The translations under genes and the position numbers were made by a program. The notes beneath the pieces are model-generated. The model was not told where the DNA came from. It ran no database searches and saw only the letters and a program-made list of their open reading frames with translations. 64,000 nucleotides of DNA from Cristatella mucedo (lineage: Eukaryota > Bryozoa > Phylactolaemata > Cristatellidae). This document shows, one piece after another, positions 60,110 through 64,000 of the stretch; positions within the stretch are counted from its first letter, which is position 1, and each line of letters begins with the position of its first letter. The stretch is from NCBI GenBank assembly GCA_009760855.2, contig WPIO01000138.1, positions 744,001 through 808,000 of the forward strand, given 5' to 3'.

Positions 60110-60298
60110 ATGAGAAAAAATTCTCCCATAAAAAGACTAGCTGGCGACCTAAGAAGGCCAACGAAGGTAGCTTACTCGTTTATTAAAGCCAATTTCAATT
60201 CCAAAGCTGCTAAAGAACGGGCTGCTAAAGAACCAGCACAGAAACCGACAACCAAACCTGCCGCAGCGAAACAAAACAAAACCAGAGGGATAAATTGA
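60110..60298 (+). CDS. Small Lys/Ala-rich open frame, unrecognised
   Basis: 62 codons, very basic. The C-terminal half is built of KAAKERAAKEPAQKPTTKPAA-type low-complexity sequence; the N-terminal half (NSPIKRLAGDLRRPTKVAYS) is more complex. The preceding 100 bases read AEEVHKLKGHNVRHALGNRL in another frame, so it may be a frameshifted remnant of a basic protein such as a ribosomal or linker-histone-like tail. No signal peptide, no poly(A) tail and no splice context that I can support. It lies between loci 5 and 6. Confidence 0.25.
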   Translation: MRKNSPIKRLAGDLRRPTKVAYSFIKANFNSKAAKERAAKEPAQKPTTKPAAAKQNKTRGIN

Positions 60299-61005
60299 AG
60301 ACTGGCGCTTTAGCGATGGCTCCCTAGTAAGCCTGTTTTCATCACCAAAGGCGGTGACCTAAGGATTCGCAGGTAAAGGCCTAAAGGAATACTCGACAAA
60401 ACCCGCACCTGCTCATACGTTCGAAGTTAGCAAGAGGACCTTGACTCCCACACGCTACCTACGCTTTGGCCACGCAGGCTTATTTACAAGTCACACAGCA
60501 GGTTAAGCGTTTGTGAATTTCAAATATACTTAAGCTTTAGCCGACCGATCCTACGAGAACTATTCGGCAGGTTCGTCAATAAACCTTTCTTTATAATCTG
60601 GCCATCAGATACTAGGTCAAAATTAGATTTTCGTGATTGCCCCAATGGTCCCGCAGCTTTGAGAATGCACGTAAATTCATCGAGGCAACTTATCCTTAGA
60701 CAAAAGCGTTTAGGTGTGCTTACCTTTGGAGCTTAGTCAGGCGCGTCTCTGGGATTGGCCATGGAGCCGAGTTTCTAAATCAATTTGATCGAAATGGTCG
60801 TTTTTCAGTTTCATACCATTCTCGCAAAAACCTATTACCTCTGCTTTTTTACCAACTTGTAGCACCGTGAGTTGTCATTTAACCGTAGCGCCTGCGATTC
60901 ACCTTATACTAAATAATTAAACCAGGCCGCCTAATAAATCAATTACCGCTTCTTTAGCTTTGCTGGCACAAATGTTCTTAATTTATTGGGAACTATTTTT
61001 AGAAA

Positions 61006-61510
61006 ATGAAGACAGTCGCATTCACCCTCGTCTTATGTTTGATGGTGTACCTGGCGGCGGCAGGCGTAAGTAAAGCCGTGCTTTGTTAAACTACGTGGAT
61101 CCATTTTGGAAAGCTAACCACTTGACAGCTTACGGCAAGCTTTTCTTAGAGCGACTAGCCAAACGTTAATGAATCTGAAAACAAACGCTAACTTACTATT
61201 TGCTTAATTATTAAGTAATTGTGATGCACGACATGTCGCTTCGAGTTTCGGCACATCATCTGGGTTTCAGCCTTTAGAAGACACGTCTGATCTAAGCTCT
61301 GACGTGGAAACCAGAGTTGAAAAGGTTTTCAGAGGTAATTCCCTCGATTGCTGTACTAGTTACACTGCCTTTTGCTCTCTTCGTCTTAAGTAAATTCTCA
61401 ATACTTCCTAATAGATCACCTCTTATGATCTCGTTCTTTTCTTCGTTTTAGAATACTATGAAACGAAGAGGAATTTTTTTGCGGACATAATCCGCCAACT
61501 TAGCGGGTAG
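61006..61510 (+). CDS. Small secreted peptide precursor, three coding exons, apparently intact (locus 6)
   Basis: Exons 61006-61065, 61271-61334 and 61452-61510. Exon 1 (60 nt) starts MKTVAFTLVLCLMVYL and ends in AAAG, a plausible signal-cleavage region; its donor is GTAAGT. Exon 2 (64 nt) follows a TTTCAG acceptor, codes 21 residues with six acidic ones (motif SDLSSDVETRVEKVF) and ends in phase 1 at donor GTAATT. Exon 3 follows acceptor CGTTTTAG and codes EYYETKR, then only 12 residues (NFFADIIRQLSG) before TAG. Cleavage at Lys-Arg and amidation at the terminal Gly would give an 11-residue peptide. An acceptor (TTTTTAG) four bases before the ATG suggests a separate 5' UTR exon, as at locus 1. 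If exon 2 is read through its donor, the frame continues to LDCCTSYTAFCSLRLK and a stop, an alternative Cys-containing end. Function unknown. Confidence 0.75.
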
Positions 61511-61712
61511 GCCGAGCGGTTTTTTCAGCAATTTCAAAATGGACGGCAGCACCGTAATGCAATTGGGTGTGGAGCGCATGAAAGTATTTGCTTGACTCTA
61601 ATTGACTACTCATCGAAATATACTGTCGTCAGCGAATTAAGATTCTACTTTTGCAATGCTTTTCGCACGGTACTGACCCGCTTTGCTATAACTGACACAT
61701 TTTAAGAACGCG

Positions 61713-61718
61713 AATAAA
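61713..61718 (+). promoter_or_regulatory. Polyadenylation signal of locus 6
   Basis: AATAAA about 200 nt after the stop codon, in sequence shared with locus 5. Confidence 0.55.
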
Positions 61719-61816
61719 CCTTCTGAAAGTCACTATGGTTTTCTGGAATGACACTTGTTGACGAATGCAGGGTAGTCAGGATTCAGGAGCTATCCAAATC
61801 AGTTTTATCAATGACG

Positions 61817-64000
61817 TTCGTCACGCCACATTCTAGATCTCGTGATCACTAAGGATGTCCTCCCCACTGACTTTGTGGTGTGCCCTCTGACCCTCTCAGA
61901 TCATTGTTCGGTCTCGTTTACTGTTCCTGCTTCCTCGTACGTGCAGGGCAATGTCGAATTTGCCAAACGACGTAACTTGCAAAGAATTGACATCGATAAG
62001 TTTTTGAGATCTGTTTGTGATGCAGGCCTTCTTGGTCTGCATTCAGACTCGACCGGCAGCCTCGATACTCTCACTGATGCGATGAAAATGACACTCAGGA
62101 GTGCTCTTGACGAGCATGCTCCCGTTTGCTCTATCCGTTTTCAAAGTCGTCGAGATTGCTTTCAATTTTCAAAAGAAATTCTTAAAATGCGCCTTGGTAA
62201 GCGCAGGCTGGAACGTCGTTTCAAGAAATCGGGGTCTGAGGCAGACCTAGTCAATTTTAAAGACTTCCTTCGAGTTTACACCCGAAAGCTTAAAAAAGCC
62301 AGGGCTTCTTTTTTCATTAGAAAACTGAATTCCAGCCAGTCGGACACTAAACAGATTTATACGACAGTAAACCTTTTACTGGCCAATGCTGTGAGGTCTG
62401 ACTTTCCAGATATTAAGGGCTCAGCCGAAACGTTTTCAGCCTTCTTTACTGAAAAAACTGTGCACGTTCGTGCCTCCATTAAGCCCCCTCCGACCAAATC
62501 AATAGCCGTTCCTCAACCTGTGACCTTTCTTAGAAGGTTCTCCGATGTTTCTGCCTGTGATGTGGCTGCCTTAATAAGGTCTAGCAAAAAGAGCTCGTCT
62601 CCTGAAGACCCTATACCTTCATCTCTGTGGTCTTCACTTACTTTCCAACTTAGCCCTGCCATAACCAAGATTTGTAATGCTTCTTTGGGAAAAGGGGTCG
62701 TGCCCAAATCCTTCAAATCGGCAATCGTTAGACCTATTCTTAAAAAGCCTGGATTAGACACAGAGGTCCTAGCCATCTATCGTCCAGTTTCCCTTCTTCC
62801 GTTCTTATCAAAGATTCTTGAAAAATTGTTGCTAAGCAGCTAGTTGAACATATTGAAAATAATGGAATGTCAGAAACATTTTAATCAGGTTTCAAGAGGT
62901 AGCACTCTACTGAAACTGCTCTACTCCGTGTTAGCAGTGACATTCTACGTGGCAACGACGACGGGAATGTCACTGCCCTAGCTCTGCTAGATCTGTCTGC
63001 TGCCTTCGACACCATTGATCATGAAGTTCTGCTTGAACGATTGAGAACAACGATCGGTCTGGCAGACGAAGCACTGGCGTGGTTTAAATCATACTTGTCT
63101 GATCGTGTTCAATCCTTGTCGTGTGGGGCTCAGGTCTCAGGCATGAGAAGGGTCACCTGTGGAGTCCCTCAAGGGTCTGTACTTGGTCCGTTGCTGTTCT
63201 CTATTTATACACAACCTCTGGGAAAAGTGATTAAGGCCCATGGAATTGGATGTCACTTCTATGCTGACGATACTCAGTTGTATTTGTCGTTTAAACCGTC
63301 GGAATCTGCAGCAGCAACTGAGAAACTGAATGCTAGCCTTGCCGATATTCGATCCTGGATGTCGGAAAACTTCCTGAAATTGAATGACGATAAAACCGAA
63401 CTGCTTCTCATAGGACACCCTGAGCGTGTGGCTGGATTAAAAGGCTTCGCCGTTCTAATAGGTGATGCTACTGAGCGACCTTCACCACGTGCTCGTAATC
63501 TAGGTGTCGTGTTCGACAGCTGCCTCAATTTCAAAAGCTTCATTCAGAAGACTGCCTCGACAGCTAGCCATCACATCCGATCCCTCTCCGAGATTAGAAG
63601 CCGACTCCCACAGTGGCTTGTAAAAAATGTAACTAGCTCTTTAGTTCTGTCTCGGCTTGATTATTGTAATTCCCTTTTGGCTGGGCTACCAAAGAAAGCT
63701 ATAATGCCACTACAGCGGAATATGAAAATGGCTACAAGGCTGGTCTTCAAGTCCCAGCGGTTTGAGCACGTGTCACCTTTGCTGGAAGAGCTAGGATGGT
63801 TGCCGGTTGGGCAAAGGATACAGAGCAAAGTTCTTAGGCTGATCCACAAGGCCCGCCACGGCTTGGCTCCTTCGTACCTAGCTGAACCGCTGCATCAGTT
63901 TCAGCCTGTTGGCGGCCTCAGGTCATGTGTGGAAAATAAATTAGCTGTCCCATTCCTCCGCTTATAGACAGTTGGCGACAGATGCTTTGGCTCTGCAGGT
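61817..64000 (+). pseudogene. Family B L2/CR1-like endonuclease end and reverse transcriptase, runs off the window
   Basis: Begins in the last part of the APE-type endonuclease (HILDLVITKD and TLSDHCSV, 61827-61910). The linker and RT follow: AIYRPVSLLPFLSKILEKL (62770), LLDLSAAFDTIDHEVLLERL (62985), CGVPQGSVLGPLLFSIY (63160), CHFYADDTQLYLSF (63252, catalytic YADD intact) and NFLKLNDDKTELLLIGH (63368). A one-base loss near 62822 shifts the frame, a TAG interrupts at about 62900 in the ..SGFKR.HSTET block, and a TAG replaces a Lys codon at 63964 (the 17.6-kb copy has AAG there). It is the best-preserved family B copy here but not functional as read. Its 5' truncation falls inside the 3' flank of locus 6, in sequence otherwise shared with locus 5. 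Confidence 0.9.

Overview
The window reads as gene-poor nuclear DNA of an animal, most likely an invertebrate. It is AT-rich, has GT-AG introns of about 100-250 bp, several non-LTR retrotransposon families (two L2/CR1-like families and one GC-rich R2-like element with a restriction-like endonuclease), a decayed Ty3/Gypsy element, tRNA-derived SINE-like pieces and many microsatellites. The phylum cannot be fixed from the sequence. No rRNA gene, intact tRNA gene, CRISPR array or operon is visible, and most open frames are shadows or transposon debris.

The main content is a multi-copy family of very small secreted-peptide genes that simple ORF finding misses because each gene is split into tiny exons. 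The plan is the same at every locus: a 60-nt exon coding a 20-residue signal peptide; an intron of about 194-209 bp; a 64-nt exon (58 nt in one relic) coding an acidic pro-segment, ending in phase 1; an intron of 104-117 bp; and a last exon that opens with E-Y-x-x-x-K-R (a dibasic cleavage site) and then codes a peptide that differs at every locus. Two loci look intact: locus 1 at 595-1133 (-) and locus 6 at 61006-61510 (+). Broken or partial copies lie at 22350-22621, 42312-43210 (with a duplicated exon 2-exon 3 cassette), 47080-47522 and 59106-59735. More decayed remnants lie at 12888-13220 and 28359-28695. Peptides of locus 1, locus 2 and locus 6 end in Gly or Gly-Arg, as expected for C-terminal amidation. 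Signal and pro-segments are conserved while the released peptide is hypervariable, as in venom, defence-peptide and some neuropeptide families; which of these applies is not known.

The genes sit in a patchwork of old duplications. A unit of roughly 5.8-6.2 kb recurs: compare 3.2-9.0, 9.06-14.8, 14.8-17.3 and 49.7-58 kb. A direct copy of 1-3900 lies at about 21745-25265, with a more diverged third copy at 47460-50470. Inverted pieces (22.84-23.53 against 27.15-27.88; 10.44-10.73 against 11.53-11.82) make the 10-12 and 22-28.7 kb regions fold-back rich.

Transposons by region: L2/CR1-like family A, with a 3' (ATT)n tail, at 25.3-26.1, 28.8-30.3 and 43.6-45.8 kb, plus old fragments in each unit; L2/CR1-like family B, with a 3' (ATTAC)n-type tail, at 13.65-14.4, 16.8, 17.4-17.9, 18.3-19.1, 24.8, 31.7-32.75 and 61.8-64.0 kb; a Ty3/Gypsy relic at 33.34-37.35 kb; an R2-like element at 51.6-53.7 kb. 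The stretches 19.1-21.7, 30.3-31.7, 37.35-42.3 and 45.8-47.1 kb show nothing I can name.
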